A DNA stretch of 64,000 nt from an uncultured Spirochaetaceae bacterium. GTDB taxonomy: Bacteria; Spirochaetota; Spirochaetia; Sphaerochaetales; Sphaerochaetaceae. Numbering within the stretch: the stretch's first letter is position 1; the number at the start of each line of letters is the position of its first letter. The notes under the pieces were generated by a model that was given only the letters and a program-made list of their open reading frames with translations, did no database searches and was not told the DNA's origin. The stretch lies in assembly GCA_944389275.1 (NCBI GenBank), contig CALXLT010000045.1, positions 1 to 64,000 on the forward strand, in the 5' to 3' direction. Positions 24,822 through 35,100 of the stretch are shown one piece after another. The position numbers and the translations under genes were made by a program.

Positions 24822-27752
24822 ATGCTGAAAATCGGAATAGATGTGGGCTCAACCACTATGAAGACCGTCGCATTGGACGAGGAGAACAACCTCGTCTACA
24901 GCGACTACCAGCGTCATTACTCACAGATAATAGAGAAAGGAAAGGAGATGCTCTCAGCCGCGATGGAAGCCATCGGGGACGAGGAGGTGACCATCTCCCT
25001 CTCAGGCTCCGCGGGAATGGGCCTGGCTGAGGCAGCCTCGATCCCTTTCGTGCAGGAAGTATATGCCACGCGTGTCGCGGCGAAGACCTTCATCCCTGAT
25101 ACCGACACCATAATCGAGCTAGGAGGCGAGGACGCGAAGATCCTCTTCCTGAAGAACGGGCTCGAGGTGAGGATGAACGGCACATGCGCGGGGGGCACTG
25201 GAGCGTTCATCGACCAGATGGCCACGCTCCTTGGTATAAGCCGCGATGACATAGACAGGCTCGCGGAGAACGCCACCGAGATATATACGATCGCGTCGCG
25301 CTGCGGGGTGTTCGCCAAGTCGGATATCCAGCCGCTGATCAATCAGGGCGCGAAGACCGAGGACATAGCGGCATCGATCCTCGTCGCTGTCGTGAACCAG
25401 ACGATAGCCGGCCTTGCGCAGGGACGCCGAATCGAGGGCAAGGTGATTTACCTTGGAGGTCCCCTTACCTTCATAAGGCAGCTGAGGCACTTCTTCGACA
25501 AGGCCATCGGCACCGAGGGCATATGCCCGGAGAACTCGCTTTATTATGTCGCGATGGGCTCAGCCCTCTCACCTGGCGGGAAGGGCATGAGGCTCTCAGG
25601 CATAATCGAGGCGCTCGAGAACTACAGGGGCAAGGGCAGCTTCACCAAGCTTGAGCCGCTCTTTTATAGCGAGGAGGAATACAAGGCCTTCTCGGAAAGG
25701 CACCAGAGGGCGACGGTACCGCTTCGCGATCCATCCACATACTCTGGCCGCGCCTATCTTGGAATAGACGCAGGATCCACCACTATCAAGACATGCCTCC
25801 TGGCCGAGAACGGCGATCTCCTGCTCTCACGATACAGCCCGAACAACGGCAATCCGGTGCAGGCGATACATTCATTCCTGCTATTCCTGTATGACAACTA
25901 TCCTGATATCTCGATAGCGGCCTCCGCATCGACAGGATACGGGGAAGACCTGCTGAAGTCTGCGTTCAACCTAGACTACTCGCTTGTGGAGACAGAGGCG
26001 CACTTCATCGGCGCGAAGCACTTCATGCACGATGTCGACTTCATCATAGATATCGGAGGACAGGACATCAAATGCTTCCGCATACGCGATGGCGTGATCG
26101 ATGACATCTTCCTCAACGAGGCGTGCTCCTCAGGCTGCGGATCGTTCCTGCAGACATTCGCCAACGCGCTCGGGAAGAGCGCGCAGGAGTTCGCCAAGCT
26201 TGCCATCACGGCAAAGAGCCCCGTGGATCTAGGATCAAGGTGCACCGTGTTCATGAACTCCTCCGTAAAGCAGGCGCAGAAGGACGGGGCCTCCATCAAT
26301 GATATCTCAGCTGGCCTTGCGATAAGCGTCGTGAAGAACGCGCTCTACAAGGTCATAAGGACCTCGAACCCCGACGAGCTTGGAAGGAGGATCGTCACAC
26401 AAGGCGGCACATTCCTCAACGACGCCGTGCTCCGCGCCTTCGAGAAGGAACTGGGGCTGGAGGTCGTCAGGCCGACTATCGCGGGGCTCATGGGAGCTTA
26501 CGGTGCGGCGCTCTACGCCCAGATGATGGCATCCAGGAAAGGCCTCAGGCTCAGCTCGATCGCGGGCAAGGAGGAGCTTGAATCCCTTAAGCATACGGTA
26601 AAGAACGTCAGGTGCAATGGCTGCACGAACCACTGCCTGCTCACCGTCAACTCCTTCGGCATGAAGCGCCGATTGATATCCGGCAACAGATGCGAGCGCC
26701 CGATAACAGGCATGGCGCCGAAGAAGGACGACGAGTACAACGTCTACGCGTACAAGCAGGAGCTGCTTGCCTCCTACAGGGAAAGGAAAGGAGGGGACAA
26801 GGGCACGCTAGGCCTTCCTCTCGCCCTTGGCATATACGAGCTCCTGCCCTTCTATGTGACGCTCTTCCAGTCCCTTGGATACGACACTGTGGTCTCCCCG
26901 TTCTCAACGAGGGACATATACATCCATGGCCAGGCATCAATCCCGTCAGACACGGTATGCTTTCCGGCAAAGCTCATGCATGGGCATGTGCAGTACCTTG
27001 TCGACCAGGGCGTTGACAGGATCTTCATCCCCTGCTCAAGCTACAACATAGATGAGAATAAGGGGAACAACCACTTCAACTGCCCGGTAGTCGCGTACTA
27101 CGGGGAGGTCATAAAGGGCAACCAGGACCTCAAGGGCATCCCGCTCACCCTTGGCTACCTCTCGCTCGAGCACCCTGATCACCTTGCAAAGCGCATCGCC
27201 GAGCTCTTCAGCGTCAGGAAGAGGGACGCGAGGAAGGCCGTGGACAAGGCATTCTCGGAGCTTGCCTCATACCGCAGGAGGATAACTGAGAAAGCCGAGG
27301 AGGTCATAAGGAAATCCAGGGAAGATGGACGGCAGATAATCGTGCTTGCAGGACGGCCCTACCATACCGATCCGGAGATCAATCATGGCATAGACCGCAT
27401 GATAGTCTCCCTCGGCGCTTCCGTGATAACAGAGGACTCGATAGCGCCCCTGACCGACAAAGGCAACTTCAGCGTCCTTAATCAGTGGACATACCATGCG
27501 CGCATGTATGACGCGGCAAGGTATATATCAGGGCAGAAGGACATGAACCTTGTACAGCTTGTCTCATTCGGCTGCGGGCTTGACGCCGTCACGACCGATG
27601 AGGTCAAGGACATACTCAGGAAGAACGACAGGATCTACACGCAGATCAAGATCGATGAGATCACCAATCTCGGAGCCGTGAAGATAAGGATGAGAAGCCT
27701 CTTCGCCGCGATAGAGATGGAAGAAGATGAAGGGGAAATGAATGGAAAATAA
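24822..27752 (+). CDS. Large 2-hydroxyacyl-CoA dehydratase activase-like protein (two ASKHA domains plus DUF2229)
   Basis: The 976-residue protein has two tandem BadF/BcrA-type ATPase domains, beginning IGIDVGSTTMKTVALDEENN (residue 4) and YLGIDAGSTTIKTCLLAENG (about 310). Each has its cluster-binding loop: CAGGTGAFIDQ and CSSGCGSFLQTF. The C-terminal ~330 residues form a DUF2229 dehydratase-like part with CNGCTNHC and NRCERP. Activases of this family bind a [4Fe-4S] cluster between subunits and use ATP to inject a low-potential electron into a partner. The partner is likely the gene overlapping its end by 11 bp. Substrate unknown; no CoA-transferase or acyl-CoA dehydrogenase is nearby. Confidence 0.88.
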   Translation: MLKIGIDVGSTTMKTVALDEENNLVYSDYQRHYSQIIEKGKEMLSAAMEAIGDEEVTISLSGSAGMGLAEAASIPFVQEVYATRVAAKTFIPDTDTIIELGGEDAKILFLKNGLEVRMNGTCAGGTGAFIDQMATLLGISRDDIDRLAENATEIYTIASRCGVFAKSDIQPLINQGAKTEDIAASILVAVVNQTIAGLAQGRRIEGKVIYLGGPLTFIRQLRHFFDKAIGTEGICPENSLYYVAMGSALSPGGKGMRLSGIIEALENYRGKGSFTKLEPLFYSEEEYKAFSERHQRATVPLRDPSTYSGRAYLGIDAGSTTIKTCLLAENGDLLLSRYSPNNGNPVQAIHSFLLFLYDNYPDISIAASASTGYGEDLLKSAFNLDYSLVETEAHFIGAKHFMHDVDFIIDIGGQDIKCFRIRDGVIDDIFLNEACSSGCGSFLQTFANALGKSAQEFAKLAITAKSPVDLGSRCTVFMNSSVKQAQKDGASINDISAGLAISVVKNALYKVIRTSNPDELGRRIVTQGGTFLNDAVLRAFEKELGLEVVRPTIAGLMGAYGAALYAQMMASRKGLRLSSIAGKEELESLKHTVKNVRCNGCTNHCLLTVNSFGMKRRLISGNRCERPITGMAPKKDDEYNVYAYKQELLASYRERKGGDKGTLGLPLALGIYELLPFYVTLFQSLGYDTVVSPFSTRDIYIHGQASIPSDTVCFPAKLMHGHVQYLVDQGVDRIFIPCSSYNIDENKGNNHFNCPVVAYYGEVIKGNQDLKGIPLTLGYLSLEHPDHLAKRIAELFSVRKRDARKAVDKAFSELASYRRRITEKAEEVIRKSREDGRQIIVLAGRPYHTDPEINHGIDRMIVSLGASVITEDSIAPLTDKGNFSVLNQWTYHARMYDAARYISGQKDMNLVQLVSFGCGLDAVTTDEVKDILRKNDRIYTQIKIDEITNLGAVKIRMRSLFAAIEMEEDEGEMNGK

Positions 27753-28995
27753 GCCATTTACCCAGGAGATGAAGGATGATGGCTGGACTATAGTCATCCC
27801 CAATATGTCCCCTGTGCACTTCAACATAATGAAGAGGATATTCACCAACCATGGATTCAGGCCTCTTCTTCTCGAGAACTCCTCCCCTTCCGTCATACAG
27901 GAAGGGCTGAAGTACGTGCATAACGATATGTGCTACCCCGCGCTTCTCGTGATCGGGCAGATGATCGACGCGATACACCGCGGCCTTGTCGACAAGGACA
28001 GATGCGCGCTGATCATCTCGCAGACAGGAGGAGGATGCCGGGCATCCAACTACTACTTCCTCCTTCTCAAGGCCCTGGAAAGGGCCGGGCTGGGTAATAT
28101 ACCGGTAATCTCCGCGAACCTGCAGGGTATGAACTCAAACCCGGGTTTCAGGATCACGTTCCCGATGCTCGTGCAGGCATTCACCGCGCTTGTCTATGGG
28201 GACCTCATCATGCTTCTCTCGAACCAGACGAGGCCCTATGAGATCAACAAGGGAGACACAGACAGGCTCATAGAGAAGTGGACTGGGATACTCGGGGACT
28301 GCTATGAGAGGAACAGGGGCTACTTCTGGGGTAATATGAAGAAGAAGCTCAACGCGATCTCCGATGACTTCGCCGCGATACCCGTGAAGCGCATACCGCG
28401 CGTCAAGGTCGGCGTCGTCGGCGAGATCTACATGAAGTACTCGAGGCTTGGCAACAGCAATCTCCAGGGGCTTCTCGAGGATGAGGGATGCGAGGTCATG
28501 CTGCCTCCTATGATGGGCTTCGTGCTCTACGCCTTCTCAAACGGCATAAAGGACGAGGAGTACTATGGCGGCCGCGGCCGCTACGCCTTCATCATGAAGC
28601 ATATCGGCATGCCGATCCTCTCGATAGTCGAAAGATGGTCGGAGGAAGCGGTGAAGAGGCACGGCGAGTTCCACACGGCAGCGACATTCAAGGAGCTTGA
28701 GAAGTTCGGCGAAAGGTTCATAGACAGGGGCTGCAAGATGGGAGAAGGATGGCTTCTGACGGCGGAGATGGTCGAGCTTATCGAGAAAGGCTACGACAAT
28801 ATCGTATGCACGCAGCCGTTCGGATGCCTTCCGAACCACATCTGCGGCAAGGGCATGATACGCCCTCTCAAGGAAGCCTACCCCGATTCCAACATCGTCC
28901 CGATCGACTACGACCCATCGGCAACGAAGGTCAATCAGGAGAACAGGATAAAGCTCATGCTCGCGGTGGCGAGGGAGAAGCTGGAAACGCAGTGA
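27742..28995 (+). CDS. 2-hydroxyacyl-CoA dehydratase-like partner protein (COG3581 type)
   Basis: The 417-residue protein belongs to the dehydratase D-component-like group paired with large activases. Conserved cysteines sit in NDMCYPALLVIGQM, QTGGGCRASNYY and CTQPFGCLPNHICGKGM, suitable for an iron-sulfur or double-cubane cluster. By analogy it would receive an ATP-driven electron and reduce or dehydrate a difficult substrate in the cytoplasm. Related double-cubane proteins reduce small molecules rather than dehydrate CoA esters, so the reaction should be left open. It is translationally coupled to the activase. A strong hairpin follows. Confidence 0.85.
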   Translation: MENKPFTQEMKDDGWTIVIPNMSPVHFNIMKRIFTNHGFRPLLLENSSPSVIQEGLKYVHNDMCYPALLVIGQMIDAIHRGLVDKDRCALIISQTGGGCRASNYYFLLLKALERAGLGNIPVISANLQGMNSNPGFRITFPMLVQAFTALVYGDLIMLLSNQTRPYEINKGDTDRLIEKWTGILGDCYERNRGYFWGNMKKKLNAISDDFAAIPVKRIPRVKVGVVGEIYMKYSRLGNSNLQGLLEDEGCEVMLPPMMGFVLYAFSNGIKDEEYYGGRGRYAFIMKHIGMPILSIVERWSEEAVKRHGEFHTAATFKELEKFGERFIDRGCKMGEGWLLTAEMVELIEKGYDNIVCTQPFGCLPNHICGKGMIRPLKEAYPDSNIVPIDYDPSATKVNQENRIKLMLAVAREKLETQ

Positions 28996-29001
28996 TGGAA
29001 A

Positions 29002-29030
29002 GAGCCTCCAAAGCGGAGGCTCCTCGTTTC
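29002..29030. terminator. Bidirectional terminator between convergent genes
   Basis: An 8-bp perfect stem GAGCCTCC / GGAGGCTC with a five-base loop lies between the converging dehydratase-like gene and the exported protein gene. T runs are short on both sides. Confidence 0.7.
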
Positions 29031-29688
29031 AGAAGAACATCGCGGCACGCTTGACTATAGGCGCGAAAGCCTCCATGTCATCAGGCGTAAGCTCCTTTCC
29101 GTTGTACCTCGCTTCGATGTTCCAGCTCCCAAGATCGGCGGATACCTCAAGGCGCACATCCCTCAGATCACGTCCTCCGGCCTTCAGATGCTCGCATTCG
29201 ACCAGGATATCCGCCTTGCTGCCATCGATGTACATGAAGAAATAGATATCCCCATCGAGCGCATACTCCAGCACTTCCCCATCCTTGGCGTATGTCACCT
29301 TATAGCCCATGGCCTTCGTGTGGAACCATGCAGCGCTGCCGCTTATCTCCGATGAGGCGCTCAGAAGCCGCCCATCAACGCCCAGAAGATCCGGGCCAGT
29401 GCGCCATGCCCGGCTTGCAGGTCCTATCGCGGCAGGCTTCTCTATGCCGGCTTCCTCCAGGATATCGAAATACCTCTCGAAGCGAAGCTTATCCCACTCC
29501 GGCCTGAACTGCTCGATGCTCTCCACCAGATCATCGTCCTCCCTGGTGCGCGGGCCATGCGTGTCAGAGGAGAGGATGCCGACAACGGCGCGGCCAAGCT
29601 CATACGCGTCCTTGCCGCTTTCGCTCACCGCGGCAGGAAGCGAGAGCGCCAGCAGGGCCAGAAGGATCAAGGCTGTGAATCTTCTCAT
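29029..29688 (-). CDS. Exported protein of unknown function
   Basis: A 219-residue protein with a clear signal peptide (MRRFTALILLALLALSLPAA, cleavage near residue 21). The mature part is beta-rich, for example YKVTYAKDGEVLEYALDGDI and NIEARYNGKELTPDD. It is not recognised as a known family. It is probably periplasmic or envelope-attached; there is no lipobox. The ATG at 29688 is chosen because GGAGG sits upstream and the signal peptide starts there. It stands alone, convergent with the dehydratase-like operon. Confidence 0.7.
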   Translation of the reverse strand: MRRFTALILLALLALSLPAAVSESGKDAYELGRAVVGILSSDTHGPRTREDDDLVESIEQFRPEWDKLRFERYFDILEEAGIEKPAAIGPASRAWRTGPDLLGVDGRLLSASSEISGSAAWFHTKAMGYKVTYAKDGEVLEYALDGDIYFFMYIDGSKADILVECEHLKAGGRDLRDVRLEVSADLGSWNIEARYNGKELTPDDMEAFAPIVKRAAMFF

Positions 29689-29775
29689 ATTGCCTCCACG
29701 GTGATTGTAGCATCCAGAGGGCCTTAGTGCCACCGGGAGATTCTATCAAACAGGGAAAAGGGCTATTATTAGAGC

Positions 29776-31170
29776 ATGAAGACTTTTCTCTGGTACGATC
29801 TTGAGACGTTCGGGCTCAACCCGCGCTATGACAGGATAGCGCAGGCTGCTGCGATACGCACTGATATGGACCTCAATATAATCGCAGATCCTATCCTGCT
29901 CTACTGCAGGCTCTCCCCGGACTATCTTCCCTCCCCGGAATCGTGCCTCATCACGGGCATAACCCCTGATAAGGTCAACGCGGACGGTATCTGCGAGGCT
30001 GACTTCATAAAGAGGCTCCGTGCGGAATTCATGGTGCCGGACACGATCACGGTCGGCTATAACTCGATCGGATTCGATGACGAGGTCATACGCTCCACGC
30101 TCTATCGCAACCTCTATGATCCATTTGAGAGGGAGTACATGAATGGATGCTCAAGGTGGGACATAATAAACCTCGTCAGGGCGACGCACGATCTTAGGCC
30201 GGAAGGGATCGTATTCACCACAAGGAACGAGGAGACCGGAGCCCCATCATTCCGCCTCACCGATCTTACGGAAGAGAACGGCATAGAGCAGGAAGGGGCA
30301 CATGACGCGCTTGTGGATGTATATGCTACCATAGCCGTCGCCCGCCTTATAAATGAGAAGCAGCCCAAGCTCTTCCAGTGGGCGCTCGCCCACAGGGGAC
30401 GGAGGGATATCTCAAGGGAGATAGACGTGCTTCGCCACCAGCCTTTCCTGAATACCCAGCCGATGTTCGTGTCCGAGAAAGGGAACACAAAGCCCCTGCT
30501 GCCCCTCTTCTATGAGACGGAGAAGAGCGCGGCACTATACTGCTTCGACCTGACGCATGAGATACCCTCCGATCCGCATGGGACTTACCAGGAGACCGGG
30601 ATAGTCCGCTTGATGATAAACCGCTCCCCTTTCATAGCGCCGCTGAGCGTGCTGGACGAGGAGAGCGAGAAGAGGCTTGGCTTCACGCGGCGAGAGATCT
30701 TCAGCAAGGCAGGGAAGGCAATCGCCGCGCCTTCGCTTCAGAAGGCTGCCATACTGGGAGCGAAGGAGGAGATGGCGAACGCAGAGCAGGATCCCGATCT
30801 CTCTATATACCAGAGCTTCCCCTCCGACCACGATAAAGGCGTCATGGCGAACATCAGGGCACTCAAGCCACAGGACAAGCTGAGCAAGGGAGAGCATCTC
30901 TTCGACAATGACAAGTACCACAAGCTTCTCTGGAGGCAGGTTGCCAGGAACTGGCCTGAGGCGCTATCGGAGAAGGACAGGGAGAGCTGGAAGAACTTCT
31001 GCGCGCTGCGTCTTCTCAACCCTCCTGCGGATAAGGCCCTTACCTACGAGCTTTACATGAGGACGATCGAGGAGCACCTGAACTCCCTAGACACGGACGC
31101 CAAGGCCAAGATGGTGCTGCTGAAGCTCAGGGAATACGGGGAGACGCTGTACAGGGAGATCCTTGAATGA
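29776..31170 (+). CDS. sbcB: Exodeoxyribonuclease I
   Basis: The 464-residue protein starts with the DnaQ-type exonuclease motif WYDLETFGLNPRYDRIAQ (ExoI), then VGYNSIGFDDEVIR (ExoII) and EGAHDALVDVYATIAVARL (ExoIII, DEDDh with the His). The SH3-like and C-terminal helical domains of E. coli ExoI follow. It degrades single-stranded DNA 3' to 5' in recombination and mismatch repair. Length matches the family (about 475). It is single, with its own start 87 bp from the divergent exported-protein gene, and the release-factor operon follows 42 bp later. Confidence 0.93.
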   Translation: MKTFLWYDLETFGLNPRYDRIAQAAAIRTDMDLNIIADPILLYCRLSPDYLPSPESCLITGITPDKVNADGICEADFIKRLRAEFMVPDTITVGYNSIGFDDEVIRSTLYRNLYDPFEREYMNGCSRWDIINLVRATHDLRPEGIVFTTRNEETGAPSFRLTDLTEENGIEQEGAHDALVDVYATIAVARLINEKQPKLFQWALAHRGRRDISREIDVLRHQPFLNTQPMFVSEKGNTKPLLPLFYETEKSAALYCFDLTHEIPSDPHGTYQETGIVRLMINRSPFIAPLSVLDEESEKRLGFTRREIFSKAGKAIAAPSLQKAAILGAKEEMANAEQDPDLSIYQSFPSDHDKGVMANIRALKPQDKLSKGEHLFDNDKYHKLLWRQVARNWPEALSEKDRESWKNFCALRLLNPPADKALTYELYMRTIEEHLNSLDTDAKAKMVLLKLREYGETLYREILE

Positions 31171-31212
31171 GGGCATGGAAAGAATCCCTCTCCATTGATA
31201 TACTTCCAAGAT

Positions 31213-32277
31213 ATGCTTGAGAAACTTCCGGAATACAGAAAACAGCTTGAGGACATAGACCAGAGGCTCTCCACGTCCGAGGTGCTCTCTGACATGACCA
31301 AATACAAGGCCTTGATGCAGGAGAGATCCCATCTTGCCCCCATCATCGAGAAGATGGAGGAGATGGAGGGAATACAGGAGGAGATAGCCTCTTCCAGGGA
31401 GATGCTGAAGGAAGAGAGCGACGCGGAGCTTCTGGAGATGGCGAAGGAAGAGATAGCCGAGCTGGAGAAGAGCTATGAGGAGTGCGAGAAGGCGCTTCGG
31501 ATGCTGCTCATCCCGCCAGATCCCCTTGAGGGCAAGAACATAATAATGGAGATCAGGGCTGGAACCGGAGGCGATGAGGCCTCCCTCTTCGCCCAGGATG
31601 TATTCCGCATGTATTCCAGATACGCCGAGAAGAAGCACTGGAAGGTCGAGATCATGAACCAGAGCGAATCCGGGATCGGAGGGCTGAAGGAGATCGTGCT
31701 CTCGATATCAGGAAAGGATGTCTATGGCTCGCTCCGCTTCGAGTCCGGCGTGCACCGCGTCCAGCGCGTGCCTGAGACGGAATCAGGGGGGCGCATACAC
31801 ACATCAGCCATAACCGTCGCGGTCCTTCCGGAAGCTGAGGAGACGGATATCGAGATAAGGCAGGAGGACCTGAGGATCGATGTCATGAGAGCAGGCGGCC
31901 CTGGAGGCCAGTGCGTCAACACGACAGACAGCGCGGTTCGCATCACGCATATCCCGACAGGCATAGTCGTCATCTGCCAGGACGAGAAGTCCCAGATAAA
32001 GAACAGGGCGAAGGCCATGAGGGTGCTCAGGGCAAGGCTCTATGAGGCGGAGGAAGCGAAGAAGCAGAAGGAGCGCGCGGATCAGAGGAAGAGCATGGTT
32101 GGCTCCGGCGACAGGTCCGAGCGCATAAGGACATACAACTTCCCCCAGAACAGGGTCACTGACCACAGGATCAACCTCACGCTCTACAAGCTTGATCTCG
32201 TGATGGAAGGAGAGCTTGATGAGCTGATTGACGCCCTCAAGCTCGCGGCAGGCGAAGAGGCGCTCAAGGAAGCGTGA
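31213..32277 (+). CDS. prfA: Peptide chain release factor 1
   Basis: A 354-residue class I release factor. The stop-codon-reading loop region carries the RF1-type context [19 protein letters not shown], and the catalytic GGQ sits in [17 protein letters not shown]. It recognises UAA/UAG and releases the peptide. The family N terminus [19 protein letters not shown] supports the ATG at 31213; a TTG at 31195 would add six residues, and neither has a strong ribosome site. Its stop overlaps the GTG start of prmC, whose product methylates this very GGQ glutamine. Confidence 0.95.
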   Translation: MLEKLPEYRKQLEDIDQRLSTSEVLSDMTKYKALMQERSHLAPIIEKMEEMEGIQEEIASSREMLKEESDAELLEMAKEEIAELEKSYEECEKALRMLLIPPDPLEGKNIIMEIRAGTGGDEASLFAQDVFRMYSRYAEKKHWKVEIMNQSESGIGGLKEIVLSISGKDVYGSLRFESGVHRVQRVPETESGGRIHTSAITVAVLPEAEETDIEIRQEDLRIDVMRAGGPGGQCVNTTDSAVRITHIPTGIVVICQDEKSQIKNRAKAMRVLRARLYEAEEAKKQKERADQRKSMVGSGDRSERIRTYNFPQNRVTDHRINLTLYKLDLVMEGELDELIDALKLAAGEEALKEA

Positions 32278-33095
32278 GGCTGCGTGAGCTCAGGCTCAGC
32301 CTGATGAGCCGTCTCGATCCCATAGACGCCCGCATCATAATACGGCTGGCGACAGGGCTTGATGACCTGAATCAGCTGATGGAGCCGGAACGTATCATCA
32401 CAGACGAAGAGGAAAAGAAAGCCATGAACCTTGCAGGGGAAAGGCTTTCCGGCATCCCGATGGCATATATCATGGGCGAGAAGGAATTCTACGGCCTGCC
32501 GTTCAGAATCACAGAGGATGTCCTCATCCCCAGGCCTGATACAGAGACGCTTGTCGATGTGGCGATAAGGCTCTCCTCCTCATTCAGCAATCCAAGGATC
32601 CTGGACCTCTGCACCGGCAGCGGGGCCGTTGGCACGGCAATAGCCCATACGCTCTCCATCCCCGTCGCGCTGTCAGACATCTCCCCTGCAGCCCTATCCA
32701 TAGCGGCGGAGAACTATAAGAGGAATATCGGCAAAAGGCCTGACGCAAGGCTTGGATCGCTTCTTGAGCCATGGAGCGGCTCCGTGTTCGACATCATAGC
32801 GACGAATCCACCGTACCTCACAGCCAGATGGTACGAGGAGACTGAGATAGATGTGAAGAAGGAGCCGCCGCTTGCCTTCCTCGGAGGCGGTGAGGACGGG
32901 CTTGATCTGATCCGTGCGATAGCCCATGAGGCGCCGTGTCATCTCAGCGAAGATGGCGCCCTGGCCATAGAGTGCGACTTCCGGCAGATAGAAAGCTGTG
33001 GTAGAATACTCAGGAATGAGGGCTTCACATCCATAGAAGTGGAAAGGGACGCTGCTGGGAAGGAACGGGTTATATATGGGAGAAGACTTTCCTAA
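32274..33095 (+). CDS. prmC: Release factor glutamine methyltransferase PrmC
   Basis: The 273-residue methyltransferase has an N-terminal helical domain, the SAM-binding motif [16 protein letters not shown] and the active-site ATNPPYLT that binds the substrate glutamine. It methylates the GGQ glutamine of RF1 and RF2. It starts with GTG overlapping the prfA stop by four bases (GTGA), and the rel gene begins 20 bp before its end. This prfA-prmC pairing is widespread and confirms both calls. Confidence 0.93.
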   Translation: MRLRELRLSLMSRLDPIDARIIIRLATGLDDLNQLMEPERIITDEEEKKAMNLAGERLSGIPMAYIMGEKEFYGLPFRITEDVLIPRPDTETLVDVAIRLSSSFSNPRILDLCTGSGAVGTAIAHTLSIPVALSDISPAALSIAAENYKRNIGKRPDARLGSLLEPWSGSVFDIIATNPPYLTARWYEETEIDVKKEPPLAFLGGGEDGLDLIRAIAHEAPCHLSEDGALAIECDFRQIESCGRILRNEGFTSIEVERDAAGKERVIYGRRLS

Positions 33096-35091
33096 CAAGG
33101 ATCTGGTCGACAAGTTCGTCAAGAAGATCATCAAGTACTCCGATGAGGATAAGGACAAGATCTCATCGGCGGCTGTCTTCGCCGCAAAGAAGCATGGGGA
33201 TCAGAAGAGGAAGACCGGGCAGCCCTACATAACCCATCCGATAGCGGTAGCCGAGATACTCATGCAGATCGGCATGGACGCCGATACCGTAGCGGCCGGG
33301 CTCCTGCATGACACGCTTGAGGACACAGACACCACGGAAGAGGAGATCTCCACGATATTCGGCAAGGAAGTCGGGGAGATGGTCCAGGCGGTGACCAAGA
33401 TAAGCCGCATAACGGATGAGAAATCCATACAGGAAGCGGAAACGATAAAGAAGATGTTCTTCGCGATGTCGAAGGATCTCCGCGTCATCCTGATCAAGCT
33501 TGCGGATAAGCTGCACAACATGCGCACGATCCAGGGGCTCTCCCCCGAGAGGCGCAGGGCATTCGCGCAGGATTGCCTCGACATCTTCGCGCCTATCGCG
33601 GACAGCCTAGGCATGTCAACGATAAAGAGCGAGCTGGAGGACTTGTCGCTCAAGGCCCTCAAGCCTGAGTCCTATGACTATATCAACGGCTACCTGCTGG
33701 AGAAGAAGGGCGAATACACGGCGTACATCAAGCAGGTCTCGCGCGCTATAGCCGAAGCGTGTAGGAAGGCCGGCATCACGGATATCGAGATAACAGGACG
33801 CGTGAAGCACGCCTATTCCATATACCAGAAGATAAAGAAGAGGAAGAAGGAGATCGATGAGATCTATGATATCCTCGGCGTGCGCGTCATATGCCAGACA
33901 ACGGTCGAATGCTATACGATACTCGGCATCATACACTCCACGTGGATCCCGATAGAAGGCAGGTTCAAGGATTATATCGCGATGCCTAAGGCCAATAACT
34001 ACCAGTCGCTGCACACGACTGTCCTCGGCCCGCAGAACAAGCATCTGGAGATACAGATCCGCACGCAGGAGATGCATAAGACCGCGGAGGAAGGCGTCGC
34101 GGCGCACTGGGCGTACAAGGCCGCGTCCGGCTCAGAGTCAGGCACCTGGAAGACCGTTGATTCCATCAACTACCAGAAGATCATAAGGAAGATAAAGACC
34201 TGGTCCAAGGAGATCGAGCAGAGCGAGGACTTCATGGACGAGATCAAGAACGAGCTGTTGAAGGATTCGATCGTCGTCTTCACGCCACAGGGCCATGTCA
34301 TAGAGCTCCCGGTAGGCTCAACCGCCCTCGACTTCGCTTATAAGGTCCACTCCGAGATCGGCAACCACTGCTCCGGCGCCAGGGCCGATGGCTCCATCAT
34401 CCCGCTCAATAAGCCGCTGCAGAACACCCAGATAGTGGAGATCCTCACAAGCCCGTCAGCGCACCCTAACCAGCAGTGGCTTGAATATGCCCAGACAAAT
34501 GCCGCGAGGAAGAAGATAAGGGCTTGGCTCAACAAGAACGCCTCGACGAATATACCTATAGCGCCCGCGGAGGATAAGAAGAAGCCGCAGCCGCAGCCAC
34601 AGCAGCCAGCGAAGCCGCTCTTCCCAGCGCTGCAGGGCCTGAAGTTCATATCAAGGGACAAGAAGGAGACAGTCATCATCGGCGACAGCAGCAACATCCT
34701 CTTCGACTTCGCGAAGTGCTGCAATCCTGTCCATGGCGATGACATAGTCGCCTATATAACCAGGGGCAGAGGCTACGTCATACATAAGCGTGACTGCCCT
34801 AACCTGAGGAATATGCCAGAGGCGGAGGCAAGGATCGTTCCCGTCGAATGGGACAGCCAGGAGCTTGTCCGCCGCTTCTCGGTGGTGGCGAAGGAGAACA
34901 CGGAGCTCTTCAGCGAGATTGACAACGCCGTACGCAAGCACGGTGCCCATCTGATACAAGGCGCCCTTGACGCCGGTCCGGAAGGCCTTGTCGGGACATT
35001 CACGATAAGCGCGGACAGCGAGGACTCGATGAAGATGACGACGCAGGCCATAAGGCAGATCCCGTCGATAAAGAAGATACAGGGAGTCTGA
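33076..35091 (+). CDS. rel: Bifunctional (p)ppGpp synthetase/hydrolase (RelA/SpoT family)
   Basis: The 671-residue protein has an HD hydrolase domain (ITHPIAVAEILMQIG and LLHDTLEDTD, both intact) and a synthetase domain with GRVKHAYSIYQKIKKR and YDILGVRVI. A TGS domain follows (IVVFTPQGHVIELPVGSTAL), then a conserved-cysteine zinc region (CCNPVHGDDIVAYI...HKRDCPN) and a C-terminal ACT domain. It is the stringent-response alarmone enzyme. It is slightly shorter than typical long Rel proteins, mainly in the linker, which holds a Pro/Gln-rich stretch. It overlaps prmC by 20 bp. Confidence 0.95.
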   Translation: MGEDFPNKDLVDKFVKKIIKYSDEDKDKISSAAVFAAKKHGDQKRKTGQPYITHPIAVAEILMQIGMDADTVAAGLLHDTLEDTDTTEEEISTIFGKEVGEMVQAVTKISRITDEKSIQEAETIKKMFFAMSKDLRVILIKLADKLHNMRTIQGLSPERRRAFAQDCLDIFAPIADSLGMSTIKSELEDLSLKALKPESYDYINGYLLEKKGEYTAYIKQVSRAIAEACRKAGITDIEITGRVKHAYSIYQKIKKRKKEIDEIYDILGVRVICQTTVECYTILGIIHSTWIPIEGRFKDYIAMPKANNYQSLHTTVLGPQNKHLEIQIRTQEMHKTAEEGVAAHWAYKAASGSESGTWKTVDSINYQKIIRKIKTWSKEIEQSEDFMDEIKNELLKDSIVVFTPQGHVIELPVGSTALDFAYKVHSEIGNHCSGARADGSIIPLNKPLQNTQIVEILTSPSAHPNQQWLEYAQTNAARKKIRAWLNKNASTNIPIAPAEDKKKPQPQPQQPAKPLFPALQGLKFISRDKKETVIIGDSSNILFDFAKCCNPVHGDDIVAYITRGRGYVIHKRDCPNLRNMPEAEARIVPVEWDSQELVRRFSVVAKENTELFSEIDNAVRKHGAHLIQGALDAGPEGLVGTFTISADSEDSMKMTTQAIRQIPSIKKIQGV

Positions 35092-35100
35092 TCACTCCCC
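35083..35100. terminator. Hairpin spanning the abutting stop codons of two convergent genes
   Basis: Arms GGGAGT (35083-35088) and ACTCCC (35094-35099) flank the six bases at 35089-35094 in which the rel stop (TGA) and the pyrophosphatase stop (TGA on the other strand) abut as palindromic TGATCA. There is no intergenic DNA and no T run. It may act as a weak bidirectional terminator. Confidence 0.35.
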
